A DNA stretch of 64,000 bases, from positions 89,678 to 153,677 of the IMG/VR virus record IMGVR_UViG_3300043446_004500; one strand, given 5' to 3'. Both the position numbers and the translations under genes were made by a program. The notes beneath the pieces are model-generated. The model had not been told where the DNA came from and made no database searches. It worked only from the letters and a program-made list of their open reading frames with translations. Positions 58,169 to 64,000 of the stretch are shown here, in pieces; position 1 is the first letter of the stretch, and each line of letters opens with the position of its first letter. The DNA comes from a virus.

Positions 58169-58339
58169 ATGGTTGTTCTATTTGCTTCAACCATTATTTC
58201 TTGCAGTGATGCCTTCAGTATCATTCATCGTGTTACTAAAGTTGTTGGACTAACAGATCTTCAAAAAACAGAGATAGTCCAAGAAATTCGCAAAACTATT
58301 CCTTTTTGTCCTGTAATTGTTAAACCAAATGCAAAATGA
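58169..58339 (+). CDS. small protein with a hydrophobic N-terminus
   Basis: A frame of 56 residues with a strong Shine-Dalgarno (AGGAG, 6 bases before ATG 58169). It begins MVVLFASTIISCSDAFSII, hydrophobic, then a helical basic part (RVTKVVGLTDLQKTEIVQEIRKT) ending PVIVKPNAK. It overlaps the next gene. A membrane-anchored or small regulator role is possible. Confidence 0.55.
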   Translation: MVVLFASTIISCSDAFSIIHRVTKVVGLTDLQKTEIVQEIRKTIPFCPVIVKPNAK

Positions 58340-58502
58340 AACCTACGAAAGTAAATGGAACCGTGGGCTAGATTTGTTTATTGAAAGTGTTCATAAACCT
58401 GATCACGAACTTCGCCAAATTGCACACGAAAGTAAGTGCTTTAATGAACTGATGACAGTTCGTGATGATGTATTGGAATATCTTAAATCACTGAGAAAAT
58501 GA
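58329..58502 (+). CDS. small helical protein of unknown function
   Basis: From ATG 58329 the product has 57 residues: MQNETYESKWNRGLDLFIES, then HELRQIAHESKCFNELMTVRDDVLEYLKSLRK. It overlaps the previous gene's end by 11 bases and the next gene's start (ATGA-type, 58499). No motif is recognised. The upstream TTG start would be too close to the previous gene's coding end without a better ribosome site. Confidence 0.5.
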   Translation: MQNETYESKWNRGLDLFIESVHKPDHELRQIAHESKCFNELMTVRDDVLEYLKSLRK

Positions 58503-58741
58503 ATCCATATTACGTGTATTTGATTATATTTTTTTGTATTGCATATTTGATCATTACCGATCAGTCAGTTGCAAAGGGGTTTTATATGTTGACCCAACTT
58601 GCAAGAGTTCAATACGAAAAGATAAAATGGTGGATTCTTTATAATCCAGCAAATCCAATTATAAAGTATTTGATGTGGAGACGTTCTATGAAGATTGCTA
58701 AAGAACTAATGAATGAACTTGCATCAAAGGATAAAAACTGA
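58499..58741 (+). CDS. small membrane-associated protein
   Basis: The product has 80 residues. Residues ~4-21 form one membrane segment (YYVYLIIFFCIAYLIIT), followed by a basic amphipathic part (KIKWWILYNPANPIIKYLMWRRSMKIAKELMNEL). It starts inside the previous stop. Orientation with a short periplasmic N-terminus and a cytoplasmic basic tail is likely. Function is unknown; possibly an inner-membrane factor of lysis or superinfection exclusion. Confidence 0.6.
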   Translation: MNPYYVYLIIFFCIAYLIITDQSVAKGFYMLTQLARVQYEKIKWWILYNPANPIIKYLMWRRSMKIAKELMNELASKDKN

Positions 58742-58773
58742 TAAAATAGTTAATGTGATTGAGGATTAAACTC

Positions 58774-59001
58774 ATGTCCCGCACTTATCGCAATCTTAAC
58801 GGCATCAATAAATGTGCTCTTCGCAACCCGAAGACTGCAAACGAACGTAAAAATCTCATTGGTTTACTGCAAGACAACTATGTTGAAGAGTATGAAATCT
58901 CTGGTCTAAATCATCTTCATCATCGTCTTTCTAACTGTCCAACAGCAAACTATGATAAGGTAGTAAGTGGATACTATCAGGAGGACTATAAGGTATCCTA
59001 A
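58774..59001 (+). CDS. small basic protein of unknown function
   Basis: ATG 58774 is preferred because GAGG lies 9 bases upstream; a TTG at 58759 would need no such site. The product has 75 residues: MSRTYRNLNGINKCALRNPKTANERKNL, then LQDNYVEEYEISGLNHLHHRLSNCPTANYDKVV. It has two histidines and several cysteines but no clear metal motif. No family is recognised. Confidence 0.55.
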   Translation: MSRTYRNLNGINKCALRNPKTANERKNLIGLLQDNYVEEYEISGLNHLHHRLSNCPTANYDKVVSGYYQEDYKVS

Positions 59002-59025
59002 ATATCACTATATTTCAATAATGCG

Positions 59026-59346
59026 ATGCTTTCTACTCAGTATAGACTAAAGCTTGAGGGAATTTGTAATAAAATTGTATCGGGTGAATCTGTAGAACTT
59101 TCAGAAATGATTTGGGCAGAAAAACTTGCTGCTGCAAATCGCACAGCAGGAACAATGCTAAGACAGGCAAGAAGAAAGGCAGAAAATCCTGATATGACCG
59201 AAGATAGTATGGATGGATTTCTAAATGCACTAGATATTGGTGGAATTGGTCACGAAAGAAAAGGTATATCTGGATTTGGTAGTGTAGATGATATTATTGA
59301 CTTCTTTACTGAAGAAAAACCAGATGACTGGAGACAACGTGACTGA
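59026..59346 (+). CDS. hypothetical early-type protein
   Basis: The product has 106 residues, mostly helical: LKLEGICNKIVSGESVELSEMIWAEKLAAANRTAGTMLRQARRKA, then acidic (DMTEDSMDGFLNALDIGGIGHERKGISGFGSVDDIIDFFTEEKPDDW). The helical half followed by an acidic tail suggests a DNA- or RNA-polymerase-interacting protein, but no family is recognised. It precedes an HNH endonuclease gene. Confidence 0.6.
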   Translation: MLSTQYRLKLEGICNKIVSGESVELSEMIWAEKLAAANRTAGTMLRQARRKAENPDMTEDSMDGFLNALDIGGIGHERKGISGFGSVDDIIDFFTEEKPDDWRQRD

Positions 59347-59357
59347 TGTATTGAATT

Positions 59358-59831
59358 ATGGAAAACCTTGACATCAAACCAAATACAACAGTTTTAGTAT
59401 TAAATTCAACATATGAACCGATCAATCTTGCATCGGGTCGTAGAGCAATTGTATTATTACTGAAACAGAAGGCACAACGTCTCTCAAGTCGTGTGATTCG
59501 TCTTTTGAATTATGTGAAGATTCCATTCTCCAAAATTGTTTCCCATAAACCTTCAAAGAGTGCAATTTATAAAAGAGATCACAATAAATGTCAGTATTGT
59601 GGTTCAACAAGTCGATTAACCATTGACCACATCATTCCAAGATCTAAAGGTGGCGGAGATTCTTGGTTTAATCTTGTAGTTGCTTGCTCCACTTGCAATA
59701 CAAAGAAAGGAGATAAGTTGCTGGAACATAGTGGTCTTAAGTTGATAAAACAACCTAAAGCACCAATGAATAAAGTTCAGTTTTCATTACTTGAGAGTAA
59801 CAATACTGAATGGCAACAGTACACTTTTTAA
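59358..59831 (+). CDS. HNH endonuclease (McrA-like)
   Basis: The product has 157 residues. The C-terminal half has the HNH motif with zinc-binding cysteines: KRDHNKCQYCGSTSRLTIDHIIPRSKGGGDSWFNLVVACSTCNTKKGD (CxxC ... DHIIPxSxGG ... N ... CxxCN). The N-terminus (TTVLVLNSTYEPINLASGRRAIVLLLKQKA) is the conserved domain often seen in this bacterial/phage group, such as the McrA-type 'HNH endonuclease' proteins. Likely a nuclease that degrades DNA or a homing enzyme; no intron is seen. It ends in the second copy of the repeated hairpin element. Confidence 0.85.
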   Translation: MENLDIKPNTTVLVLNSTYEPINLASGRRAIVLLLKQKAQRLSSRVIRLLNYVKIPFSKIVSHKPSKSAIYKRDHNKCQYCGSTSRLTIDHIIPRSKGGGDSWFNLVVACSTCNTKKGDKLLEHSGLKLIKQPKAPMNKVQFSLLESNNTEWQQYTF

Positions 59832-59880
59832 ACTGTCCATTGACCCTTGACTTCCGCAGTCAGGGGTCTTATAGTATCTG
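59821..59880 (+). promoter_or_regulatory. repeated element, copy 2: hairpin plus sigma70-type promoter
   Basis: The flanks match copy 1 (56434-56490). The stem is ACCCTTGACT (59843-59852) / AGTCAGGGGT (59858-59867), 10 bp with one G-T, and a 5-base loop. Downstream is CTTATAGTATCT. TTGACT (59847-59852) is 17 bases before TATAGT (59870-59875), a good promoter for the gene at 59905. Stem sequences of the two copies differ but pair fully. Confidence 0.75.
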
Positions 59881-59904
59881 TATTGAGTCCGCAAAACCCG
59901 CATT

Positions 59905-60507
59905 ATGTACTCCGCAAAAGTTACATTGAAGTTTGATTCCACTTGGGAACAGACTCGTGGAATCTATGATGAGGAGATGATTCCAGAGGAACACATTACT
60001 TTTGAAGCACCTGTAGAAGATATTAACAGCATTCAACTTTTCCAACTGTTTGCAAAGTTTGCTGGTGCAATAGGACACAATGAAGCAGGTATTGCTAAAG
60101 GTGCTGCATATGTTGCATTTAATGATATGAGAAGCACTGAAGAAATGCGTAAGACCGCAGAAGAGTATGACCTCAAACTGATTGAGGATTATCGTGATGA
60201 AGTTTGTAAGTTGGAAGCAGAAATCCGTGATCTGAAAGCAAAACTCTCCCGTTTTGAAAATCCTGATAATCCCCAATATACGGATGAGGAAATGGATGCT
60301 CTCTGTGCGGAGAATGAAGTTACTGCTGATACTCTAAAAAATGCTGATGTAGTTTGTAAGGATTGTGGAAGTAAATATGGACATTATTCAGTTTCTTGTT
60401 CTTCAACTTGGACTGGAAAATGTGATGTTTGCGGTCAAGAAAAATCAGTAACAGAGTCAAGGGATTGGAATTACTTGAAAGAAGGTATTGATTATTTGTC
60501 TAAATAA
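59905..60507 (+). CDS. zinc-ribbon protein of unknown function
   Basis: The product has 200 residues. The N-terminal half is beta-rich then helical (KVTLKFDSTWEQTRGIYDEEM). A coiled coil covers about residues 85-115 (EVCKLEAEIRDLKAKLSRFE). The C-terminus has CKDCG ... SCSS ... CDVCG, a CxxC-CxxC zinc ribbon at ~151-178, then ESRDWNYLKEGIDYLSK. This could be a DNA- or RNA-binding protein. It has its own sigma70-type promoter and is followed by a terminator. Confidence 0.65.
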   Translation: MYSAKVTLKFDSTWEQTRGIYDEEMIPEEHITFEAPVEDINSIQLFQLFAKFAGAIGHNEAGIAKGAAYVAFNDMRSTEEMRKTAEEYDLKLIEDYRDEVCKLEAEIRDLKAKLSRFENPDNPQYTDEEMDALCAENEVTADTLKNADVVCKDCGSKYGHYSVSCSSTWTGKCDVCGQEKSVTESRDWNYLKEGIDYLSK

Positions 60508-60547
60508 GAGTGTCTATAGGAACCGCAATCTCTACAGACAAAAGATT

Positions 60548-60570
60548 AGGTGCTTTCGGGCACCTTTTCT
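60548..60570 (+). terminator. intrinsic terminator
   Basis: AGGTGC (60548-60553) with a small TTTCGG loop and GCACCT (60560-60565) followed by TTTTCT. It separates the zinc-ribbon gene from the HNH gene and stands just before a late promoter. Confidence 0.75.
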
Positions 60571-60572
60571 AT

Positions 60573-60580
60573 TATAAATA
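60573..60580 (+). promoter_or_regulatory. late promoter TATAAATA
   Basis: Perfect octamer, 25 bases before ATG 60606 of a free-standing HNH endonuclease. This is a late promoter in an otherwise early-type region. Confidence 0.8.
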
Positions 60581-60605
60581 CTAATGCGGTTCTTGTAGAA
60601 TAAAA

Positions 60606-61271
60606 ATGAACTATCTAAAGGTTTATTGTAACCTTATCAGGAAAGCAGAGAACAGAACTCCTCCTAAAGGTTATACTGAAAAGCATCATACATTTCCAAA
60701 AAGTATCTTTGGGAATAATAATAGAGTTGTTATTCTCACAAATAAAGAACACTATATTGCTCACGCATTACTTGAAAAAATTTGTATTAAAAGATATGGA
60801 ATAAACCATAAAAATACATTAAAAATGTCTACTGCCCATCTTTTAATGAAATCCGGTGATAGATATTATAATTCTCATCTATATGAGGTAGCAAGGATGA
60901 GAGTTAGTAACTCTATGAAAGGGAATAAAAGAGGATTAGGTCGCAAAGTTACGGAAAAGGAAAAAGAAAATTTGAGAATAAAAGCAACTGGTAGAGGTCA
61001 TAGTAAAGAAACAAAAAGAAAATTAAGTAAGTATTTTAAAGAAAATCCAAGTCGTTCTACTTTAAATAAAGGAGAAAAATACAAATGGAAAAATATAGAT
61101 GGTAGTGAATTTTGTGGGACTGTTGGTATGTTAATTAGAAATTTTCCAGAACAAAAATTGGATTCGGCGTATCTGCACAAAATGATACAAAAAAATATTA
61201 AAGGTTTTGATATTAAAGGTTATAACACATATAAAGGATGGACAGTTTATAAATCGCACACAATCACTTGA
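60606..61271 (+). CDS. free-standing HNH homing endonuclease with a NUMOD-like domain
   Basis: The product has 221 residues. The N-terminus has EKHHTFPKSIFGNNNRVVILTNKEHYIAHALLEKIC (residues ~25-60): HH, N and H positions fit the HNH/His-Me pattern. The middle (residues ~120-148, GRGHSKETKRKLSKYF) is the NUMOD3 DNA-binding motif, and the rest is basic. Homing endonucleases of this sort insert between essential phage genes. It has a late promoter of its own and is flanked by short early-type genes. No intron is seen. Confidence 0.8.
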   Translation: MNYLKVYCNLIRKAENRTPPKGYTEKHHTFPKSIFGNNNRVVILTNKEHYIAHALLEKICIKRYGINHKNTLKMSTAHLLMKSGDRYYNSHLYEVARMRVSNSMKGNKRGLGRKVTEKEKENLRIKATGRGHSKETKRKLSKYFKENPSRSTLNKGEKYKWKNIDGSEFCGTVGMLIRNFPEQKLDSAYLHKMIQKNIKGFDIKGYNTYKGWTVYKSHTIT

Positions 61272-61296
61272 AACCAAGTGCCTTTTGATGTATAAT
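61268..61296 (+). promoter_or_regulatory. sigma70-type promoter TTGAAA-17-TATAAT
   Basis: TTGAAA (61268-61273), 17-base spacer and TATAAT (61291-61296), overlapping the stop of the HNH gene; next ATG at 61318. The sequence TATAATGACTTTATA recurs at 63592 with one change. Confidence 0.85.
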
Positions 61297-61317
61297 GACT
61301 TTATAGATAAAAAGCAA

Positions 61318-61509
61318 ATGAAAGCAAACACTTATTTAATCTTGGAAAGAGCAGTGCAGGAAGGGGCACTTATGGGTTATAGGAGAGCATTTAAGTATGT
61401 TCAAGATCCATCAGAAGAAGCAATCGTAGAAGCAATCGTAGACGGTGTAATGCTGACTGTAAGTGAGGTTTTTGTATTTGATGATGTAAAGGGAGAGAGT
61501 TATGAGTGA
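61318..61509 (+). CDS. small helical protein of unknown function
   Basis: ATG 61318 is chosen because the promoter's -10 box lies just upstream, so a longer frame from 61207 is not transcribed. The product has 63 residues: MKANTYLILERAVQEGALMG, then YVQDPSEEAIVEAIVDGVMLTVSEVFVFDDVKGESYE. It overlaps the next gene by 8 bases. Short helical acidic genes in tandem are typical of phage early regions; function is unknown. Confidence 0.6.
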   Translation: MKANTYLILERAVQEGALMGYRRAFKYVQDPSEEAIVEAIVDGVMLTVSEVFVFDDVKGESYE

Positions 61510-61702
61510 AAGAGCACAAGAGTTTATGAAATGTATTTGGGATGCCCGTGAAATGGGAGCAGATACAGAAGAGAAACTGGTAGCATATATTCTGCGTCTA
61601 GCATCAGGACAAATCAGGTCTTATACTGCACAAAATGACTTGATTGTATTGGACCAAAAAGATATGACCCACCTTGCAAATGAGATTGAGAACCTAAAAT
61701 GA
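61502..61702 (+). CDS. small helical protein of unknown function
   Basis: The product has 66 residues: MSERAQEFMKCIWDAREMG, then EKLVAYILRLASGQIRSYTAQNDLIVLDQKDMTHLANEIENLK. It overlaps both neighbours by a few bases (start inside the previous gene, ATGA with the next), so four genes here are coupled. The family is not recognised. Confidence 0.6.
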   Translation: MSERAQEFMKCIWDAREMGADTEEKLVAYILRLASGQIRSYTAQNDLIVLDQKDMTHLANEIENLK

Positions 61703-61938
61703 AACTCATTGAGTATAGACAAAAAGAGGACTTTGGAACCGAACACATCTTCACTCTACTCAAAGGAAAACGAAGGTCTTTTATTCAGGTGAGTTTCTCT
61801 TTTAATGATTTTCCTGGACGACCTTATCTTCAAATCTCATTTGGAAACAATAGTTTGATTGATATTCTCTTCTGGGTTTGGAGATTTGGTTTCTCTTTGA
61901 CCGTTTTTGATTACACTTGGGATTCTTGGGACAAATGA
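61699..61938 (+). CDS. small protein with an aromatic hydrophobic core
   Basis: The product has 79 residues, beta-rich: KLIEYRQKEDFGTEHIFTLLKG, then SFIQVSFSFNDFPGRPYLQISFG and LIDILFWVWRFGFSLTVF. The final hydrophobic stretch could be membrane-associated but is short and flanked by few charges. It starts in the previous stop (ATGA) and ends in the next start (ATGA). Unknown function. Confidence 0.55.
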   Translation: MKLIEYRQKEDFGTEHIFTLLKGKRRSFIQVSFSFNDFPGRPYLQISFGNNSLIDILFWVWRFGFSLTVFDYTWDSWDK

Positions 61939-62150
61939 AAGTCACTGAACATAACCTTGATGACTGTGATTTAACAGTACAAGAACTTAAAGAGGTGATT
62001 CGTATTGTAATGAAAGAACTTAAGTCCTATAAGGATGATGTATCAACTCAAATGTATTATGCAAAAATTGTTGGAAAACTTTATGGACTTGCACACACTT
62101 TAGACGATTTTCAAACTGGCACAGAAGAGACCACAATCACCGACCTTTGA
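61935..62150 (+). CDS. small helical protein of unknown function
   Basis: Start ATG 61935 within the previous stop. The product has 71 residues: MKVTEHNLDDCDLTVQELKEV, then KDDVSTQMYYAKIVGKLYGLAHTLDDFQTGTEETTITDL. It is acidic and helical. A TATAAT box (62153) follows immediately, starting the next unit. The family is not recognised. Confidence 0.55.
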   Translation: MKVTEHNLDDCDLTVQELKEVIRIVMKELKSYKDDVSTQMYYAKIVGKLYGLAHTLDDFQTGTEETTITDL

Positions 62151-62152
62151 TC

Positions 62153-62158
62153 TATAAT
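62153..62158 (+). promoter_or_regulatory. possible -10 box TATAAT
   Basis: TATAATACTTAAGTAATC lies 23 bases before ATG 62181. No convincing -35 box is found 16-18 bases upstream, so it is a weak promoter or needs an activator. Confidence 0.4.
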
Positions 62159-62180
62159 ACTTAAGTAATCGCAAGTAACA

Positions 62181-62474
62181 ATGAGTTTCTCTAAAACAGT
62201 TTCAGTTGTAGCAGCACTTGCATCTATCTTCGGCGCAGCAGCAGCAGGATATAAACTATCTCAAGAAAGTCAAGTTAAACCAGAAGAAAATAATACAACT
62301 CAATATGAACAAAAAATTACTGAACTTCAACAACAAGTAGCAAATCTTCAACAACAAACAGTTAATACTAATCCACCACCAGTTGTTAATCTTCCACAAC
62401 CAACTACAGTAACTCCACAACTTCCTCCTACTCCTCCTGCTCCTCCTCAACCTCCGACTCCTTCTCAACCTTAA
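62181..62474 (+). CDS. signal/membrane-anchored, coiled-coil, proline-rich protein
   Basis: The product has 97 residues. Residues ~6-24 are a hydrophobic helix (VSVVAALASIFGAAAAGY), a membrane segment or signal. Residues ~38-62 are a coiled coil (QYEQKITELQQQVANLQQQ). The rest is proline-rich (PPPVVNLPQPTT..., PPTPPAPPQPPTP). This three-part plan resembles an inner-membrane spanin or a small envelope linker, yet no lipobox is present, so the assignment is tentative. The end overlaps the next start by one base. Confidence 0.55.
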   Translation: MSFSKTVSVVAALASIFGAAAAGYKLSQESQVKPEENNTTQYEQKITELQQQVANLQQQTVNTNPPPVVNLPQPTTVTPQLPPTPPAPPQPPTPSQP

Positions 62475-62884
62475 TGATTTCCGATAACTTTCTTCAACTT
62501 GCGATTGAAACTGCAAAATCTTCTCCGTCTAAAAAAAGAGTAGGAGCAGTTTTACTTAAGAAGAATAAAGTTATTACAACAGCAGTAAATCTTGAACGTA
62601 AATCTCATCCACTTCAAGCAAAGTTTGCAAAACGAGTTGGACTTTGGCAGAAAATCTATTTGCACTCCGAAATTCATGCCTTAATTAAAGCAAAAGAAGA
62701 TGCGGATACTATCGTAGTTGCACGAGTGAATCCTCAGAACAAAATGAGAAACGCAAAACCTTGTCCGATTTGTGCCTTGGCTCTTGAAGAATCTGGAGTA
62801 AAAAACATCTATTATTCTACGGATGATGGATTTATGTATAAGTATTCACCCGATGATGACACTTTTGAAGGAGTAGAAGAATGA
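62474..62884 (+). CDS. cytidine/deoxycytidylate deaminase-like protein
   Basis: The product has 136 residues. Zinc-site motifs of the CDA fold are visible: LHSEIHALIKAKE (residues ~57-69, the H-x-E motif) and KPCPICALALEESGVKNIYYSTDDG (~95-119, the PCxxC motif). KKRVGAVLLKKNKVITTAVN near the start is the substrate-pocket strand. T4-type phages carry dCMP deaminase (cd) to feed dTMP synthesis; this shorter protein could be a dCMP deaminase or a more distant deaminase. The zinc ligands His, Cys and Cys are all present. Confidence 0.7.
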   Translation: MISDNFLQLAIETAKSSPSKKRVGAVLLKKNKVITTAVNLERKSHPLQAKFAKRVGLWQKIYLHSEIHALIKAKEDADTIVVARVNPQNKMRNAKPCPICALALEESGVKNIYYSTDDGFMYKYSPDDDTFEGVEE

Positions 62885-63045
62885 AAGAACTACCATCAAA
62901 ACAAGACCTTGATATTATGTGGACGGTTGCGACCAGTGGCGCTTTGGAAACTGGTGTAAAACCTCATCACGGGTTTGCCGACCTGCTGTATGATTACCTT
63001 ACAGACAACATCAAAAACAAATACGGAGTGGAACTTAAAAAATGA
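62881..63045 (+). CDS. small protein of unknown function
   Basis: A 54-residue frame from ATG 62881: MKELPSKQDLDIMWTVATSG, then ALETGVKPHHGFADLLYDYLTDNIKNKYGVELKK. It begins in the deaminase stop (ATGA) and ends in an ATGA with the next gene, so it is translationally coupled. No motif. Confidence 0.5.
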   Translation: MKELPSKQDLDIMWTVATSGALETGVKPHHGFADLLYDYLTDNIKNKYGVELKK

Positions 63046-63320
63046 GTGGAGGATTTTTTGGAGATTATTGCTACTTTCAGGTCTCCCAGTTTGCTAGGGA
63101 TTTGGAAGAAGAAATCAAAAACAACTCTATGAAAGATGATTGCGGATACTATACAGGTTACTCCAAAAAAACCATAGAGTATTTGAAAGAACAGGTGCAT
63201 TACATTCACAAAATTGCTGATATAATGTATCATATTGACCGCCTGTATTCAGGAGACCACGGAGAGGATAGTTTTATGGAACGGGTGAAAGAAGTTGAAG
63301 ACAAGTATGGCAGTTGGTGA
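63042..63320 (+). CDS. small helical protein of unknown function
   Basis: The product has 92 residues: FFGDYCYFQVSQFARDLEEEI, then YYTGYSKKTIEYLKEQVHYIHKIADIMYHIDRL and a charged tail. It is coupled to neighbours at both ends (ATGA and TGATG). Unknown function. Confidence 0.55.
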   Translation: MSGGFFGDYCYFQVSQFARDLEEEIKNNSMKDDCGYYTGYSKKTIEYLKEQVHYIHKIADIMYHIDRLYSGDHGEDSFMERVKEVEDKYGSW

Positions 63321-63550
63321 TGAAACTCCCCTATAAGGTTCAAGACAAAAACTTTGAGGACTGGACGCAAGCACAACAGTATGCCTGGGAACTTCTACAA
63401 GATGGTGTTGAATATGTAGAAGTTCTTGTCTGGAATGAGAACTACAAGGATTATGGATTGCTTCAAGAACTCAATTTAAAAAGAGGTGTAGAACCAAACC
63501 CACATTTCAACACTTGGACTTTTGCTCCTTATTTTTGGAAGACACTTTGA
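63320..63550 (+). CDS. small protein of unknown function
   Basis: ATG 63320 lies in TGATG with the previous stop. The product has 76 residues: MKLPYKVQDKNFEDWTQAQQYAWELLQ, then DGVEYVEVLVWNENYKDYGLLQELNLKRG. The pattern resembles short phage host-takeover proteins, but nothing is diagnostic. It is followed by a terminator. Confidence 0.55.
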   Translation: MKLPYKVQDKNFEDWTQAQQYAWELLQDGVEYVEVLVWNENYKDYGLLQELNLKRGVEPNPHFNTWTFAPYFWKTL

Positions 63551-63560
63551 GAACTGGCAC

Positions 63561-63597
63561 AGGGCATCTCCACAGGTGCCCTTTTTCGTTGTATAAT
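63561..63597 (+). terminator. terminator with a -10 box TATAAT just after it
   Basis: AGGGCA (63561-63566), a 10-base loop and TGCCCT (63577-63582) are followed by TTTTCGTT, then GTATAATGACTTCATA (TATAAT 63592-63597). The -10 is consensus but the -35 is weak. The unit TTGAGAACTG-CACAGG before the hairpin recurs at 63784. Confidence 0.6.
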
Positions 63598-63619
63598 GAC
63601 TTCATAAGCAATCAAACCG

Positions 63620-63787
63620 ATGATTACTAAAGAACAACTAATCAGAGTTAAAATTCTTCCACAACTTGAAAGTCTTTCTGATAGTATGCTTGATTGTCAC
63701 GACAATTCTATTGCAAAGCAATTAGGTAGAAAACTGGATAAAATTACCGAAGAACTCATCACTATTTTGAATGATGAGACCACTTGA
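63620..63787 (+). CDS. small helical protein of unknown function
   Basis: A 55-residue frame from ATG 63620: MITKEQLIRVKILPQLESLS, then DCHDNSIAKQLGRKLDKITEELITILNDETT. Charged and helical. It follows a terminator and promoter and is followed by a second similar intergenic unit. The family is not recognised. Confidence 0.5.
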   Translation: MITKEQLIRVKILPQLESLSDSMLDCHDNSIAKQLGRKLDKITEELITILNDETT

Positions 63788-63828
63788 AGAACTGACACAG
63801 GAGAACCCACAGGTGCCTCTGGATGCCC

Positions 63829-63834
63829 TATAAT
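63829..63834 (+). promoter_or_regulatory. -10 box TATAAT in a repeated intergenic unit
   Basis: TATAATACTCTCATA 24 bases before ATG 63858. The preceding 40 bases resemble the unit at 63546, including GAACTGACACAGG and CCACAGGTGCC. A good -35 is not evident. Confidence 0.45.
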
Positions 63835-63857
63835 ACTCTCATACACACAGAAACCTG

Positions 63858-64000
63858 ATGATTGACCTTACACAACTGACTGAAGAACAACTCAACGAAC
63901 TTGAACTTCAAATCCAAAAGCATAAGGAACAACAGAAGGTAAAGGATGCTTTGGAAAATCTAAAAGGTTATAAAGTAACTTTTTATGTGAGGTTTGACCC
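63858..64000 (+). CDS. 5' part of a small gene (partial)
   Basis: A frame from ATG 63858 runs off the right edge: MIDLTQLTEEQLNELELQIQ, then KHKEQQKVKDALENLKGYKVTFYVRFD. The first ~40 residues are a charged helix. The start follows a repeated promoter unit. No family can be judged from the visible part. Confidence 0.55.
   Translation, partial: MIDLTQLTEEQLNELELQIQKHKEQQKVKDALENLKGYKVTFYVRFD

Noticed and set aside
61207-61317. Longer start of the small gene ending at 61509
   Set aside because: It would lie upstream of the -10 box at 61291 and overlap the HNH gene.

Overview
The window is about 64 kb of an AT-rich, densely packed, T4-like contractile-tailed phage genome. The gene content is that of the T4-type cyanomyoviruses, so the host is most likely a marine Synechococcus or Prochlorococcus; another aquatic host cannot be excluded because no photosynthesis gene lies in this window. 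The T4 core is clear: gp59, gp33 and gp32, then baseplate and head-completion genes gp53, gp48 and gp4 on the minus strand, then gp54-like, gp26, gp51, gp27 and gp5 on the plus strand. Octamers of the form NATAAATA (T4-type late promoters) sit 17-40 bases before many structural genes, often built on the previous stop codon. Consensus sigma70-type promoters (TTGACA-17-TATGAT and similar) stand before small early-type genes.

Layout. 1-2.1 kb: replication and late-transcription genes. 2.1-5.2 kb (minus): baseplate and head completion. 5.2-19.9 kb: tube initiator, gp26/gp51 with a candidate -1 frameshift, two giant tape-measure-like proteins carrying peptidoglycan-hydrolase-like domains, the gp27/gp5 hub without a lysozyme domain, and spike proteins. 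19.9-22.1 kb: small early-type genes, two tRNAs, a broken HNH endonuclease and a Mom-like gene. 22.1-37.4 kb: very large structural and tail-fibre proteins, including collagen-like fibres. 37.4-56.4 kb: an adhesin island. It alternates kelch-repeat giants (12 and 30 repeats, that is two and five six-bladed propellers) and an S74-chaperone collagen fibre with glycosyltransferases, FkbM-type methyltransferases, a sulfotransferase and five 2-oxoglutarate/Fe(II)-oxygenase-like domains. 56.4-64 kb: small early-type genes, including a HExxH metalloprotease, an RlpA-like protein, small membrane and secreted proteins, two HNH endonucleases and a deaminase.

The most interesting system is the 37-56 kb island. 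It looks like a set of repeat-built, loop-variable adhesins packaged with enzymes that could modify the adhesins or the host surface. Three further signals stand out: the gp26-gp51 slippery heptamer T TTT TTC in exactly the right frame; a repeated terminator/promoter element whose two copies share geometry and flanks but have different, fully paired stems; and a tRNA with a UAA (Leu) anticodon but a short variable loop. All family assignments are by eye from motifs; no database search was run.
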